A stretch of 64,000 nucleotides of DNA from Dyella_B sp035503745 (GTDB taxonomy: Bacteria; Pseudomonadota; Gammaproteobacteria; Xanthomonadales; Rhodanobacteraceae), in assembly GCF_035503745.1 (NCBI RefSeq), contig NZ_DATJTC010000025.1, positions 124,001 through 188,000 of the forward strand, given 5' to 3'. A model generated the notes under the pieces. It worked only from the letters and a program-made list of their open reading frames with translations. It was not told where the DNA came from and did not search any database. The translations under genes and the position numbers were made by a program. Shown here piece by piece: positions 50,193-59,124 of this stretch (position 1 is its first letter; every line of letters begins with the position of its first letter).

Positions 50193-50621
50193 ATGACCTT
50201 GCGTCATTACGAAGTTGTATTCCTGGTCCATCCCGACCAGAGCGAACAGGTTCCGGCGATGATCGAGCGCTACAAGGCACTGATCACGACCGACGGCGGC
50301 AAGATCCACCGCCTGGAAGACTGGGGCCGCCGCCAGCTGGCGTACCCGATCGTGAACCTGGCCAAGGCGCACTACGTCCTGCTCAACATCGAAGTGAGCC
50401 AGAACGCCCTGAACGAGCTGGAATCGGGCTTCCGCTTCAACGACGCCGTGCTGCGCCATCTCGTGATCAAGCGCGACGAGGCCGACACCGACCAGTCCTT
50501 CATCCTCAAGAGCAAGGAAAAGGACGACGCCAAGTCCTCGCGCCGCCGTGACGACGACGCCGATGGCGACGACCGCCGCGTGGGTCGCGCCGATAGCGAC
50601 GACGCCGATCTCGAAGACTGA
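50193..50621 (+). CDS. rpsF: 30S ribosomal protein bS6
   Basis: A 142-aa protein: MTLRHYEVVFLVHPDQSEQVPAMIERYK and GKIHRLEDWGRRQLAYPI are the bS6 core. The acidic/basic tail from ~105 (RRRDDDADGDDRRVG) is the extension that E. coli modifies with glutamates. It heads rpsF-rpsR, with rplI farther downstream. AAGGAG lies upstream of the ATG. Confidence 0.98.
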   Translation: MTLRHYEVVFLVHPDQSEQVPAMIERYKALITTDGGKIHRLEDWGRRQLAYPIVNLAKAHYVLLNIEVSQNALNELESGFRFNDAVLRHLVIKRDEADTDQSFILKSKEKDDAKSSRRRDDDADGDDRRVGRADSDDADLED

Positions 50622-50638
50622 TCCAGGAGCCCAGACCC

Positions 50639-50869
50639 ATGTCCAAGTTCTTCCGCCGCCGCAAGTTCTGCCGCTTCACGGCCGAAAACGTCAAAGAGAT
50701 CGACTACAAGGATCTCAACACGCTGCGCCAGTACATCACGGAGAACGGCAAGATCGTTCCCAGCCGCATCACCGGTACCAAGGCCCGATACCAGCGTCAG
50801 CTGGCCACGGCCATCAAGCGCGCCCGCTTCCTGGCGCTGCTGCCGTACACCGACAACCACGACGTCTGA
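50639..50869 (+). CDS. rpsR: 30S ribosomal protein bS18
   Basis: A 76-aa protein: RRRKFCRFTAENVKEIDYKDLNTLRQYI and GTKARYQRQLATAIKRARFLALLPY are diagnostic. It binds 16S rRNA with bS6. It follows rpsF by 17 bp. Confidence 0.99.
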   Translation: MSKFFRRRKFCRFTAENVKEIDYKDLNTLRQYITENGKIVPSRITGTKARYQRQLATAIKRARFLALLPYTDNHDV

Positions 50870-50876
50870 CGTCGTT

Positions 50877-50941
50877 GACTCGCCCTCTCCCCTTGGGGAG
50901 GGGGCAAGTCGATTTTCCTCCGCTCCTCTTATGGGGAGCGG
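50877..50941 (+). terminator. Double hairpin in the long rpsR-rplI spacer
   Basis: First stem: GACT-GCCCTCTCCCC / GGGGAGGGGGC-AGTC (50877-50910), loop TT, then GATTTTCC. Second stem: CCGCTCC / GGAGCGG (50920-50941). Probable terminator or attenuator. The rest of the 260-bp spacer up to rplI has no coding frame. Confidence 0.6.
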
Positions 50942-51129
50942 ATCGAAGTGAGGGGGCGGTCTTGCGGTGCGGTTGAGCGAAGCGCGTCTTCGCATCGGCT
51001 GGCAGGCAAGCGTCGTCCTTCACTCCAGGCTCTCCACGCAGTGGGTGAAGAGACCAAGCAAGGCAAGTTCGGACAACCGTCCACGGCTGCGCCGGGCCAC
51101 TCCGGTGCTAACGAATCCAAGGAACCACC

Positions 51130-51579
51130 ATGGAACTCATTCTGCTCGAAAAAGTGCGCAACCTCGGCAACCTCGGCGACAAGGTCAACGTGAAGCCGGG
51201 CTACGGCCGCAACTACCTGTTGCCGCAAGGCAAGGCCGTGCGCGTCAATGCCGAAAACCTCGCCGCGTTCGAAGCCCGTCGCGCCGAATACGAGGCCAAA
51301 GCCAACAAGCTGCTGTCCGACGCCGAAGCCCGCAAGGGCAAGCTGACCGACGTGACGGTGACCATTGCCGCCAACGCCAGTCCGGAAGGCAAGCTGTACG
51401 GCTCGGTCGGTCCGCGCGAAATCGCCGAAGCGCTGCAGGCGGTCGGCCACGACGTCCACAAGAACGAAGTGATCCAGGGCGAAGGCCCGATCCGCCACAT
51501 CGGCGAATTCGAGGTGCAGATCAGCCTGCATGCCGACGTGCACAACACCGTCAAGGTGATCGTGGTCGGCGAGAAGTAA
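51130..51579 (+). CDS. rplI: 50S ribosomal protein bL9
   Basis: A 149-aa protein: MELILLEKVRNLGNLGDKVNVKPGYGRNYLLPQGKAV is the canonical N-terminal domain, followed by the long connecting helix and C-terminal rRNA-binding domain (LYGSVGPREIAEAL). Length is that of E. coli bL9. Confidence 0.99.
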   Translation: MELILLEKVRNLGNLGDKVNVKPGYGRNYLLPQGKAVRVNAENLAAFEARRAEYEAKANKLLSDAEARKGKLTDVTVTIAANASPEGKLYGSVGPREIAEALQAVGHDVHKNEVIQGEGPIRHIGEFEVQISLHADVHNTVKVIVVGEK

Positions 51580-51609
51580 TCGCCGCGCGCCATCGCTGGA
51601 TGGATGCAG

Positions 51610-51638
51610 ACGGGCGCCGTACGGCGCCCGTTTGTTTT
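51610..51638 (+). terminator. Rho-independent terminator of rplI
   Basis: Perfect stem ACGGGCGCC / GGCGCCCGT with loop GTAC, followed by TTGTTTTG. It ends the ribosomal protein unit before dnaB. Confidence 0.85.
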
Positions 51639-51676
51639 GTAGCGGGGCCGATTGTTTATCCCCAGCATCTCACAGG

Positions 51677-51685
51677 TTATCCACA
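51677..51685 (+). promoter_or_regulatory. Perfect DnaA box upstream of dnaB
   Basis: TTATCCACA, the strict DnaA consensus, lies about 100 bp before the dnaB start, with a weaker TTTATCCCC match at about 51655. It may couple dnaB expression to DnaA, or be chance. Confidence 0.4.
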
Positions 51686-51782
51686 GACTTATTGTCTCGT
51701 CGGGTGAGACGGCACCGCGTATGCTCATTACTTGTGCTTGCCTACATGGCTTTGAGCACCTTCCTTGCCACAGGGAGCGTCC

Positions 51783-53174
51783 ATGTCTTTCGTACCCGAA
51801 CGTAAAACCGCCAATAGCGCCGTCGAAGCCTTGCGTGTGCCGCCGCATTCCATCGACGCGGAGCAGGCGGTCCTTGGCGGCTTGATGCTCGCTTCGGATG
51901 CGCTGGACAAAGTCGCCGACAAACTCGGCGAGCAGGATTTCTATCGCAAGGACCATCGCCTGATCTGGCGAGCCATCACCGAGCTTGCCAACAAAGGCAT
52001 GCCGTGCGATGCGGTAACCCTGGGCGACTGGTTCGAAGCCAATGACCTGGCCGAGATGGTGGGCGGCGCGAGCTATCTGGTGGAGCTGGCCAACGCCACG
52101 CCCAGCGCCGCCAACATTGCCGCTTACGCGGAGATCGTGCGCGAGAAGTCCGTGCTGCGGCAGCTGATCGACGCGGGCACCGCGATTACCGAAGACGGCT
52201 ACCGGCCCGAAGGCAAGTCCGTGCACGAGGTGCTCGAAAGCGCCGAGCAGCGCGTATTCCACATCGCCGAATCGGGCGCGCGCGGCAAGAAAGACACCGT
52301 GTCGATGCGCGAGGCGGTGAAGGATGCCTTCCGCCTGTTGCACGAGCGCTACCAGAACCGCGGTCAGCTCACCGGCATCTCCACCGGCTTCACCGATCTG
52401 GATAACCTCACTTCCGGGCTGCAACCCTCCGACCTGATCATCGTGGCGGCACGCCCGTCGATGGGCAAGACCGCGTTTTCGCTCAACATCGCCGAGGCTG
52501 CCGCACTGCGTGCCAAGAAGCCGGTGGCCGTGTTCTCGATGGAAATGTCCGCTTCGCAGCTGGCATTCCGCCTGATCTCCTCCGTAGGCCGCATCCACCA
52601 GCAGCACCTGCGCAACGGCGACCTTGCCGAGGAAGACTGGCCGCGCGTCACCAATGCGATCGCGCTGTTGTCGGAAGCGAAGATCTTCATCGACGATACG
52701 CCCGGCTTGTCGCCGGTGGAAATGCGTTCGCGCTCGCGCCGCCTGGCCCGCGAACACGGCGGGCTGGGCCTGATCGTGATCGACTACCTGCAACTGATGC
52801 AGGTGCCAGGCAACAAGGAAAACCGCGCCACGGAGATCTCCGAAATCTCACGCTCGCTGAAGGGCCTGGCCAAGGAACTCAACGTACCGGTGATCGCGCT
52901 CTCGCAGTTGAACCGCTCGCTGGAGCAGCGCGCCGACAAGCGCCCGATGATGTCGGATTTGCGCGAATCCGGTGCTATCGAGCAGGACGCCGACGTGATC
53001 ATGTTCATCTATCGCGACGAGTACTACAACAAGGAATCGCCCGACAAAGGCCTCGCGGAAATCATCATCGGCAAGCAGCGTAACGGCCCCACCGATACGA
53101 TAAAGCTGACCTTCCTTGGGCACTACACCAAGTTCGAGAACTACAGCCCCGACACCTATGTGGGGCACTTCTGA
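51783..53174 (+). CDS. dnaB: Replicative DNA helicase DnaB
   Basis: A 463-aa helicase. The N-terminal domain (VPPHSIDAEQAVLGGLMLASDALDKVADKL) is followed by a RecA-like domain with Walker A ARPSMGKTAFSLNIA, Walker B LIVIDYLQLM, and DLRESGAIEQDADVIMFIYRDEYY. No intein is present. GGGAG precedes ATG 51783. Confidence 0.98.
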   Translation: MSFVPERKTANSAVEALRVPPHSIDAEQAVLGGLMLASDALDKVADKLGEQDFYRKDHRLIWRAITELANKGMPCDAVTLGDWFEANDLAEMVGGASYLVELANATPSAANIAAYAEIVREKSVLRQLIDAGTAITEDGYRPEGKSVHEVLESAEQRVFHIAESGARGKKDTVSMREAVKDAFRLLHERYQNRGQLTGISTGFTDLDNLTSGLQPSDLIIVAARPSMGKTAFSLNIAEAAALRAKKPVAVFSMEMSASQLAFRLISSVGRIHQQHLRNGDLAEEDWPRVTNAIALLSEAKIFIDDTPGLSPVEMRSRSRRLAREHGGLGLIVIDYLQLMQVPGNKENRATEISEISRSLKGLAKELNVPVIALSQLNRSLEQRADKRPMMSDLRESGAIEQDADVIMFIYRDEYYNKESPDKGLAEIIIGKQRNGPTDTIKLTFLGHYTKFENYSPDTYVGHF

Positions 53175-53308
53175 GCGCGCCTGCCTGCGCTTTGCCATCT
53201 CCTTGCCCTGATCCGGGAGCGGCCAGCCGTTACCCTATGCTGCAGCGAGCCGGCTTGCGCGCCGGGGCGCACGTCCGCTAACGAGCTGGGTTGTAACCGT
53301 CCGGAACC

Positions 53309-54397
53309 ATGAGCCGCACCACCGTCGCCACCATTCACCTGGGCGCGCTGCGCCACAATCTGGAGCGCATCAGGCAGCTTGCCGCGCCCGCGCTGGTCAT
53401 GGCCGTGGTGAAGGCCGATGCCTACGGCCACGGCCTGGAGCGTGTGGCGCGGGCACTGAATGGCGCTGCCGACGCGTTCGCCGTGGCCTCGCTCGGCGAC
53501 GGGTTGCGCTTGCGCGCGGCCGGCCATCGTCAGCGTATCGTCGTGCTGTCGGGCCCCGACCTGCCCGGCGATATCGCCGAAATGCAGCGGCTGGGGCTGG
53601 ACGCGGCGATCCATCACGAAAGCCAGCTGCGCTGGTTGTCCGAGGCTTCGCCCACGCGTGGCCGGCTGCGCGTGTGGCTGAAAATCGATAGCGGCATGCA
53701 TCGGCTGGGCTTCGCGCCGGAGCGTGCCGCATCGGTGCATGCGCAGCTTTCGACCATGCCAGGCATCGATCCGGAAATCGGCTTGATGACGCATTTCGCC
53801 GAATCGGAAGTCTTTGACGGCGCGCGTACGCGTGAGCAGATCCAGCGTTTTCGCGAAGCGACGCGCCATTTGTCCGGGCCGCATTCGCTTTCCAATTCGG
53901 CCGCCGTGCTGGGCTGGCCCCAGGCGCGTGGCGAATGGGTGCGTGCCGGCGGCTTGCTGTATGGGCTTTCGGTGGTGGAAGGCAAGTGCGGCGAGGATTT
54001 CGGTTTCCGTGCCGCCATGACCTTGTCCACGCGCCTGATCGCCATCAACCACATCCCCCGCGGCGAGCGCATCGGTTACAACGGTCTGTGGCAATGTCCC
54101 CAGGACATGCCGGTGGGCGTTGCCGCCGTCGGTTACGGCGACGGTTATCCGCGCAGCGCCGCGGCGGGCACGCCCGTGCTGGTCGGGCAACGGCGCGTAC
54201 CGTTGATCGGGCGCGTGTCGATGGATCTGATCACGCTGGATTTGCGCGAAGCGCCCGAAGCGAAAGTGGGCGATCGCGTCGTGCTGTGGGGGCCGGAGCT
54301 TCCGGTGGAAATGGTGGCCGCGCAATCGGGCACGATCAGCTACGACCTCACCTGCGGCATGACGCGCCGCGTACTGTTCGTCGAAGACGAAGAGTAA
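53309..54397 (+). CDS. alr: Alanine racemase
   Basis: A 362-aa PLP enzyme making D-alanine for peptidoglycan. PLP lysine Lys35 in AVVKADAYGHG, KIDSGMHRLGF, and the second catalytic Tyr in RIGYNG are intact. A dnaB-alr-radA arrangement is common in gammaproteobacteria. Confidence 0.97.
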   Translation: MSRTTVATIHLGALRHNLERIRQLAAPALVMAVVKADAYGHGLERVARALNGAADAFAVASLGDGLRLRAAGHRQRIVVLSGPDLPGDIAEMQRLGLDAAIHHESQLRWLSEASPTRGRLRVWLKIDSGMHRLGFAPERAASVHAQLSTMPGIDPEIGLMTHFAESEVFDGARTREQIQRFREATRHLSGPHSLSNSAAVLGWPQARGEWVRAGGLLYGLSVVEGKCGEDFGFRAAMTLSTRLIAINHIPRGERIGYNGLWQCPQDMPVGVAAVGYGDGYPRSAAAGTPVLVGQRRVPLIGRVSMDLITLDLREAPEAKVGDRVVLWGPELPVEMVAAQSGTISYDLTCGMTRRVLFVEDEE

Positions 54398-54464
54398 GCG
54401 CGTCTCGCGGCGTGCGATCCTCGCAGGCTAAGCTAGTTTCATTCACCGTATCGATCCGAGCGTC

Positions 54465-55844
54465 ATGGCCAAAGCCAAAACCACCTATGTCTGCACCGAT
54501 TGCGGCGCGGAGCACTCCAAATGGCAGGGGCAGTGCGTGGAATGCAGCGCCTGGAACACGCTTTCCGAATTTGTCGTGCAGCCGGCGCAGAAGTCGGTCG
54601 CGGCGGCACGGCAGGGCGGTTATGCGGGCGCGGCCAACAACGTGCCGCGAGTCACGCCGCTTACCGAGGTGCTGGTTACCGCCCAATCGCGCACGTTGAC
54701 CGGCATCGGCGAGCTGGACCGCGTGCTGGGCGGCGGCCTGGTCGATGGGTCGGTGGTGCTGATCGGCGGCGATCCGGGCATCGGCAAGTCGACCTTGCTG
54801 TTGCAGATGCTCGGCACACTGGGCGCCCAATTGCCCAGCGTGTACGTTACCGGCGAAGAGTCGCTGGCGCAGGTGGCCTCACGCGCGCAGCGGCTCGATC
54901 TGCCGCTGCAGCCCTTGCATGCGCTGGCCGAGACGTGCGTAGAGCACATCCTTGAGCAAGTCGCCTCCACGCGCCCGCGCGTGCTGGTGATCGATTCGAT
55001 TCAGACGATCTGGACGCAACTGCTGACGGCGGCGCCCGGTTCGGTCAGCCAGGTGCGCGAATCGGCGGCGCGCCTGACGCGTTTTGCGAAGGAAAGCGGC
55101 ACCTCGGTGTTCCTGGTCGGCCACGTTACCAAGGAAGGCGGCATCGCAGGTCCCCGCGTGCTCGAGCACATGGTCGATGCGGTGCTTTATTTCGAAGGCG
55201 AATCCGGCAGCCGCTTCCGCGTGCTGCGTGCGTTCAAGAACCGCTTTGGCGCGGTCAACGAGCTGGGCGTGTTCGCGATGTCCGAGAAGGGCTTGCGCGA
55301 AGTGCCCAATCCGTCGGCGATCTTCCTCTCCGCACACGCGGGCCCCACCTCCGGCAGTGCGGTGATGGTGACGCGCGAAGGCACGCGCCCGTTGCTGGTG
55401 GAAGTGCAGGCGCTGGTGGATCAGTCCTCGCTGGGCAATCCTCGCCGTGTCGCGTTGGGCCTGGAGCAGAATCGCCTGGCGATGCTGTTGGCTGTGCTGC
55501 ATCGTCACGGCGGCGTTGCCGCCTATGATCAGGACGTGTTCGTGAATGTGGTGGGCGGTATCCGTGTGCAAGAAACCGCCGCCGACCTGCCGGTGCTGCT
55601 GGCCGTGCTGTCCTCGCTGCGCGATCGGCCGCTGCCGGAGAAAACCATCGCTTTCGGCGAGGTGGGCCTTTCCGGCGAGATCCGTCCGGTGCCCAATGGC
55701 GAGGAGCGCCTCAAGGAAGCGGCCCACCATGGCTTCCAGCGCGCCATCGTGCCCAAGTCCAACGCACCCAAGAAAGGCCGCGTCGGCGATATGGAGGTAA
55801 TCGGCGTGGAGCGACTGGCGCAAGCCATCGATGCATGCCGCTGA
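54465..55844 (+). CDS. radA: DNA repair protein RadA
   Basis: A 459-aa RecA-like protein. The N-terminal zinc finger (CTDCGAEHSKWQGQCVEC), Walker A GGDPGIGKSTLLLQ, the RadA-specific KNRFG motif (RAFKNRFGAVNE) and the C-terminal Lon-like domain (from ~350, NVVGGIRVQETAADLPVLLAVLSSL) are all visible. It drives branch migration in recombination. Confidence 0.98.
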   Translation: MAKAKTTYVCTDCGAEHSKWQGQCVECSAWNTLSEFVVQPAQKSVAAARQGGYAGAANNVPRVTPLTEVLVTAQSRTLTGIGELDRVLGGGLVDGSVVLIGGDPGIGKSTLLLQMLGTLGAQLPSVYVTGEESLAQVASRAQRLDLPLQPLHALAETCVEHILEQVASTRPRVLVIDSIQTIWTQLLTAAPGSVSQVRESAARLTRFAKESGTSVFLVGHVTKEGGIAGPRVLEHMVDAVLYFEGESGSRFRVLRAFKNRFGAVNELGVFAMSEKGLREVPNPSAIFLSAHAGPTSGSAVMVTREGTRPLLVEVQALVDQSSLGNPRRVALGLEQNRLAMLLAVLHRHGGVAAYDQDVFVNVVGGIRVQETAADLPVLLAVLSSLRDRPLPEKTIAFGEVGLSGEIRPVPNGEERLKEAAHHGFQRAIVPKSNAPKKGRVGDMEVIGVERLAQAIDACR

Positions 55845-55850
55845 GGCGTT

Positions 55851-56651
55851 TCAATCCACCGCGCGATGCAGGATCACTTCAAGCACGAACTTCGAGCCGA
55901 AGAAAGCCAGCACGAGTACGCCCATGCCGATCAGGGTGAGATTGACCGCGCTACGCCCGCGCCAGCCGTGACGCCAGCGGCCGTAGAGCAGGGCGCCGAA
56001 CACCAGCCAGGCGACGATCGACAGCACGGTCTTGTGCACCAGATGTTGTCCAAACAGGTTGTGCACGAACAGGATGCCGGTCAGCAGCGTGAGCGACAGC
56101 AGCACGAAGCCGGCGCCGATCAACCGGAACAAGAGCGACTCGGTCAACGTCAGCGGGGGCAATGCGCTCAGCCACGGTCCCAGGTGGCGATGCCGCAGCG
56201 CGCGCTCCTGGATCGCCAGCAGGATCGCCATGGCCGCGGCAATCGACAGCACTGCGAAGGCCAGCAGCGCCACGGTGACGTGCAGCTTGATGTGCCAGTC
56301 CATCGATTCGGGCGCGGTGGGTGGTGCAAGAAAACTATCCACCCATAGCAGCAGGGCGCTGAGCGGAAACACGATCACGCCCAGCGTGGCCACGGGACGG
56401 GTGAGGTTTACCAGCAGCGTAAGCGCGGACACCAGGCAGGCGACCAGCGAGAGCGCCGCGAAGAAATGCAGGTCCAGCGCGCCGCGGTGCATGGCCAGCA
56501 GCCCGGTTGCGTGGGCCAGCACCGCCGCGGTGGCAATGCCAAGGGCCAGGCGCGAGAGCGTGGGGGTGCCCGCGCCAAACAGCGGGCGCGCCAGCAGCCC
56601 GCTGGCGAGCAGGTAGCAGACAACGGCAAAGATCGAGAGGGCGGCTAGCAT
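55851..56651 (-). CDS. ypjD: Inner-membrane protein of the CcsA/YpjD family
   Basis: A 266-aa protein with eight hydrophobic helices and conserved His residues in HIKLHVTVALLAF and VHKTVLSIVAWLVFGALLYGR, as in the cytochrome-c assembly-like YpjD proteins. In many gammaproteobacteria ypjD is the direct divergent neighbour of ffh. Here an SdpR-SdpI-hydrolase block separates them. Confidence 0.9.
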   Translation of the reverse strand: MLAALSIFAVVCYLLASGLLARPLFGAGTPTLSRLALGIATAAVLAHATGLLAMHRGALDLHFFAALSLVACLVSALTLLVNLTRPVATLGVIVFPLSALLLWVDSFLAPPTAPESMDWHIKLHVTVALLAFAVLSIAAAMAILLAIQERALRHRHLGPWLSALPPLTLTESLLFRLIGAGFVLLSLTLLTGILFVHNLFGQHLVHKTVLSIVAWLVFGALLYGRWRHGWRGRSAVNLTLIGMGVLVLAFFGSKFVLEVILHRAVD

Positions 56652-56718
56652 CGCGGGCTAGTGTCGCACAGGGCAAAGAGTGGGTGAACGCGGCAAATCG
56701 ACCGGCACTTGCATTATT

Positions 56719-56740
56719 TAGATATTTGTCTAAATATCTA
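56719..56740. promoter_or_regulatory. Operator-like palindrome of the sdpR promoter
   Basis: Perfect 9-bp inverted repeat TAGATATTT-GTCT-AAATATCTA in an AT-rich patch 27 bp before the sdpR start, in otherwise GC-rich sequence. Likely bound by the ArsR-type repressor encoded next. Confidence 0.7.
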
Positions 56741-56766
56741 GGCATCGATCAAGACGATGGTGGGCC

Positions 56767-57054
56767 GTGAAGCAGCAAGCCGTATTCCGTGCATTGGCCG
56801 ATCCCACGCGCCGCGCGATTCTCAAGCGCCTGCATGGGGGCGCCATGAGTGCGGGCGAAATCGGCGAGGCGTTCGATATCACCGGTGCCTCGCTTTCGCA
56901 TCATTTTGCGGTGCTCAAGCAGGCCGATCTGGTGCGCACCGAACGGCGCGGCCAGTACATCGTCTATTCCCTCAACAGCACCGTAATGGAAGACCTCACG
57001 CGGATGATGCTCGACCTCATTCCATCCGCCGGGGGCAAAGGAGGCAAACGATGA
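56767..57054 (+). CDS. ArsR-family repressor, SdpR-like
   Basis: A 95-aa winged-helix protein: VFRALADPTRRAILKRLHGGAMSAGEIGEAFDITGASLSHHFAVLKQADLVRTERRGQYIVYSLNSTVMEDL. This is the SdpR/autorepressor subgroup without metal-binding cysteines. It starts with GTG. It overlaps the SdpI gene by ATGA, as in Bacillus sdpRI. Confidence 0.92.
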   Translation: MKQQAVFRALADPTRRAILKRLHGGAMSAGEIGEAFDITGASLSHHFAVLKQADLVRTERRGQYIVYSLNSTVMEDLTRMMLDLIPSAGGKGGKR

Positions 57055-57695
57055 AGCCCGTTCGCAGTTTGTTCTTGTCCGCGCTTTTCCTGCTTACATT
57101 GCTGGGGGCGTTCCTATGGCTGTCGCCGCAATTGCCAGCGCACGTGGCCGTGCACTGGAACGCTCAAGGGCAGATCAATGGCTACGCCACGCCCATCAGG
57201 GCGGTGGTCACACCCATGATCATCATGGCGGTGCTGGGGTTGCTTACTGTCGCGTTGCCGGCCATCTCGCCGCGCGGCTTCGAAATCACGCCGTTTGTGT
57301 CGGTGTTCGTGGTGATCATGCTGGCGGTGCAGGCCTTCGTACTGATCACCGCGCTGGGCATTTTGTTGAATGCAGCAGGCCATCCGATCGGAAAACTGGT
57401 GACCAGGATGCTGCCGCTGGGCGTGCTGTTGATGATCATCGGCAACTACATGGGCAAGCTGCGCAAAAACTTTTTCGCCGGCATACGCACGCCATGGACG
57501 ATCGTCAACGATGAGGTGTGGGAACGCACCCATCGCTTGGCGGGCTGGCTGTTCATGCTGGCGGGGTTGGTTGTGGTCGCGGTCAGTCTCATGGGCGCGT
57601 CCATGTTGTTTTCGGTGGGGGCGATGCTGGCCGCCGCGCTCATTCCCGCCGTGTATTCCTACTTCGTTTATCGACGCGTAGAACGCAATCACTGA
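57051..57695 (+). CDS. SdpI-family membrane protein
   Basis: A 214-aa protein with six hydrophobic helices. LPAHVAVHWNAQGQINGYAT (DUF1648-type loop) and GNYMGKLRKNFFAGIRTPWTIVNDEVWERTHRLAGWLFMLAG are the SdpI family signatures. Bacillus SdpI gives immunity to the SdpC toxin and sequesters SdpR; no SdpC-like toxin gene is visible here. AAGGAGG precedes the ATG. Confidence 0.93.
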   Translation: MKPVRSLFLSALFLLTLLGAFLWLSPQLPAHVAVHWNAQGQINGYATPIRAVVTPMIIMAVLGLLTVALPAISPRGFEITPFVSVFVVIMLAVQAFVLITALGILLNAAGHPIGKLVTRMLPLGVLLMIIGNYMGKLRKNFFAGIRTPWTIVNDEVWERTHRLAGWLFMLAGLVVVAVSLMGASMLFSVGAMLAAALIPAVYSYFVYRRVERNH

Positions 57696-57714
57696 ACCCA
57701 TTCAAGGAGGCTTT

Positions 57715-59052
57715 ATGAACTCCCAGACGCTAAGCGTGCTGGTCGGACTGTTTTGCCTGATGTTTGCCGCATCCAGCCATGCAGAATCGACGACGGCGTG
57801 TCGTGCCCATGGCCAGGCGGCGCTTGCCGCGTGGACGCAGGGCGACGACGCGAATGCGGTCAAGGACTTTTCGCCCGATACCGCCGCGCAGGCGACACCG
57901 GAGAAACTCAAGGCCGTCTGGAGCCAGCTGCAAGGCACGGCGGGTGCATTCCGCAAGCTGGGCGATCTGCAGGCGCGCACCGCCAACGGCTACACATTGT
58001 TTGCCGCCGACATGGATTTCGCCAACCTCTCGTTCACCGCGCTGATCGCTTGCGATGCGCACGATCGCATTACGACATTCCGGATTGTTCCGGCCGATGC
58101 CGCGGTGCGCGGGCAAGCGTCGGCGCCGCAATCGGCTACCGGCATTGCCCGTGCCGTGCAGGTGCCTTCGCCGCTGGGGCCGTTGCCGGGAACGCTGGTA
58201 TTGCCCAAGGGCGACGGTCCGTTTCCTGCAGTGCTCATGATCGTCGGTTCCGGCCCGCACGATCGCGATGAAGCCATCGGGCCCAACAAAGCCTTCCGCG
58301 ACCTGGCCGACGGCCTGGCCGCGGCGGGCGTGGCATCGCTGCGCTATGACAAGCGCACTTACGCCTACGGCGCCAAGATGACCGGTAGCGATGTCACCGT
58401 CGATAAAGAAGTGACCGACGATGCGGTAACCGCGCTGTCATTGCTTGCCAAGCAACCGCACGTCGATGCCAGGCGCGTTTTTCTGCTGGGACACAGCCTG
58501 GGCGCGTTCATGGCGCCGCGCATCGGCGAGCGCGATCCACAACTTGCCGGCATCATCATGATGGCGGCGCCCACGTCGTTCGGCCTGGACACGATCATCA
58601 AGCAGATGCGCTATCAGGCATCGTTGCAAGGCGTGCCCGCCGCGCAGATCGATCAAAAACTGGCGCCGCTGATCAGGCAGCGCGACATCCTTGCGCAAGC
58701 CGATCCCGCGCACCCGCCGGCGGGCGATTTTTTCCATGCCCCGGCCGGCTACTGGCTAAGCGTGCGCGATTACGACCCGGTAGCGACCGTCAGGCATCTG
58801 CGCGAACCGGTGCTGCTGCTGCAGGGCGCGGCCGATATCCAGGTGTTTGCGCAGCAGGACTTCGCCGCCTGGCAGGCGGCCTTCGCGCACGATCCGCGCG
58901 TGACGCTGATCGAATATCCGGGGCTCAGCCATATGTTCATGCCGGCCAGTCAGCCGCCCTCGCCGGGCGACTACGACAGGCCTGCCCATGTGGATGCCAA
59001 GGTGATCGGGGACATCGCCCGTTGGATCAAGGCGCAGCCGGACCATTCCTGA
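57715..59052 (+). CDS. Exported alpha/beta hydrolase with N-terminal DUF3887-like domain
   Basis: A 445-aa protein with a signal peptide (LSVLVGLFCLMFAASSHA). An N-terminal domain (~28-125) similar to DUF3887 precedes an alpha/beta hydrolase with nucleophile Ser in GHSLGAFMAPR, a likely acid in LLQGAADIQV and His in LSHMF. AAGGAGG lies at the SdpI end, so it is probably co-transcribed with sdpR-sdpI. Peptide or ester substrate unknown. Confidence 0.87.
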   Translation: MNSQTLSVLVGLFCLMFAASSHAESTTACRAHGQAALAAWTQGDDANAVKDFSPDTAAQATPEKLKAVWSQLQGTAGAFRKLGDLQARTANGYTLFAADMDFANLSFTALIACDAHDRITTFRIVPADAAVRGQASAPQSATGIARAVQVPSPLGPLPGTLVLPKGDGPFPAVLMIVGSGPHDRDEAIGPNKAFRDLADGLAAAGVASLRYDKRTYAYGAKMTGSDVTVDKEVTDDAVTALSLLAKQPHVDARRVFLLGHSLGAFMAPRIGERDPQLAGIIMMAAPTSFGLDTIIKQMRYQASLQGVPAAQIDQKLAPLIRQRDILAQADPAHPPAGDFFHAPAGYWLSVRDYDPVATVRHLREPVLLLQGAADIQVFAQQDFAAWQAAFAHDPRVTLIEYPGLSHMFMPASQPPSPGDYDRPAHVDAKVIGDIARWIKAQPDHS

Positions 59053-59083
59053 GGCGCGCTCCTTAGAAAACGGGCGTCTCTGG

Positions 59084-59089
59084 TATATT
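59084..59089 (+). promoter_or_regulatory. Candidate -10 element of ffh
   Basis: TATATT about 35 nt before the ffh ATG. No good -35 at 16-18 bp spacing (TTAGAA lies 15 bp upstream). Confidence 0.35.
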
Positions 59090-59124
59090 TGCCAATCCGC
59101 TCAGCCTTTTTCGATGCCATCCTC

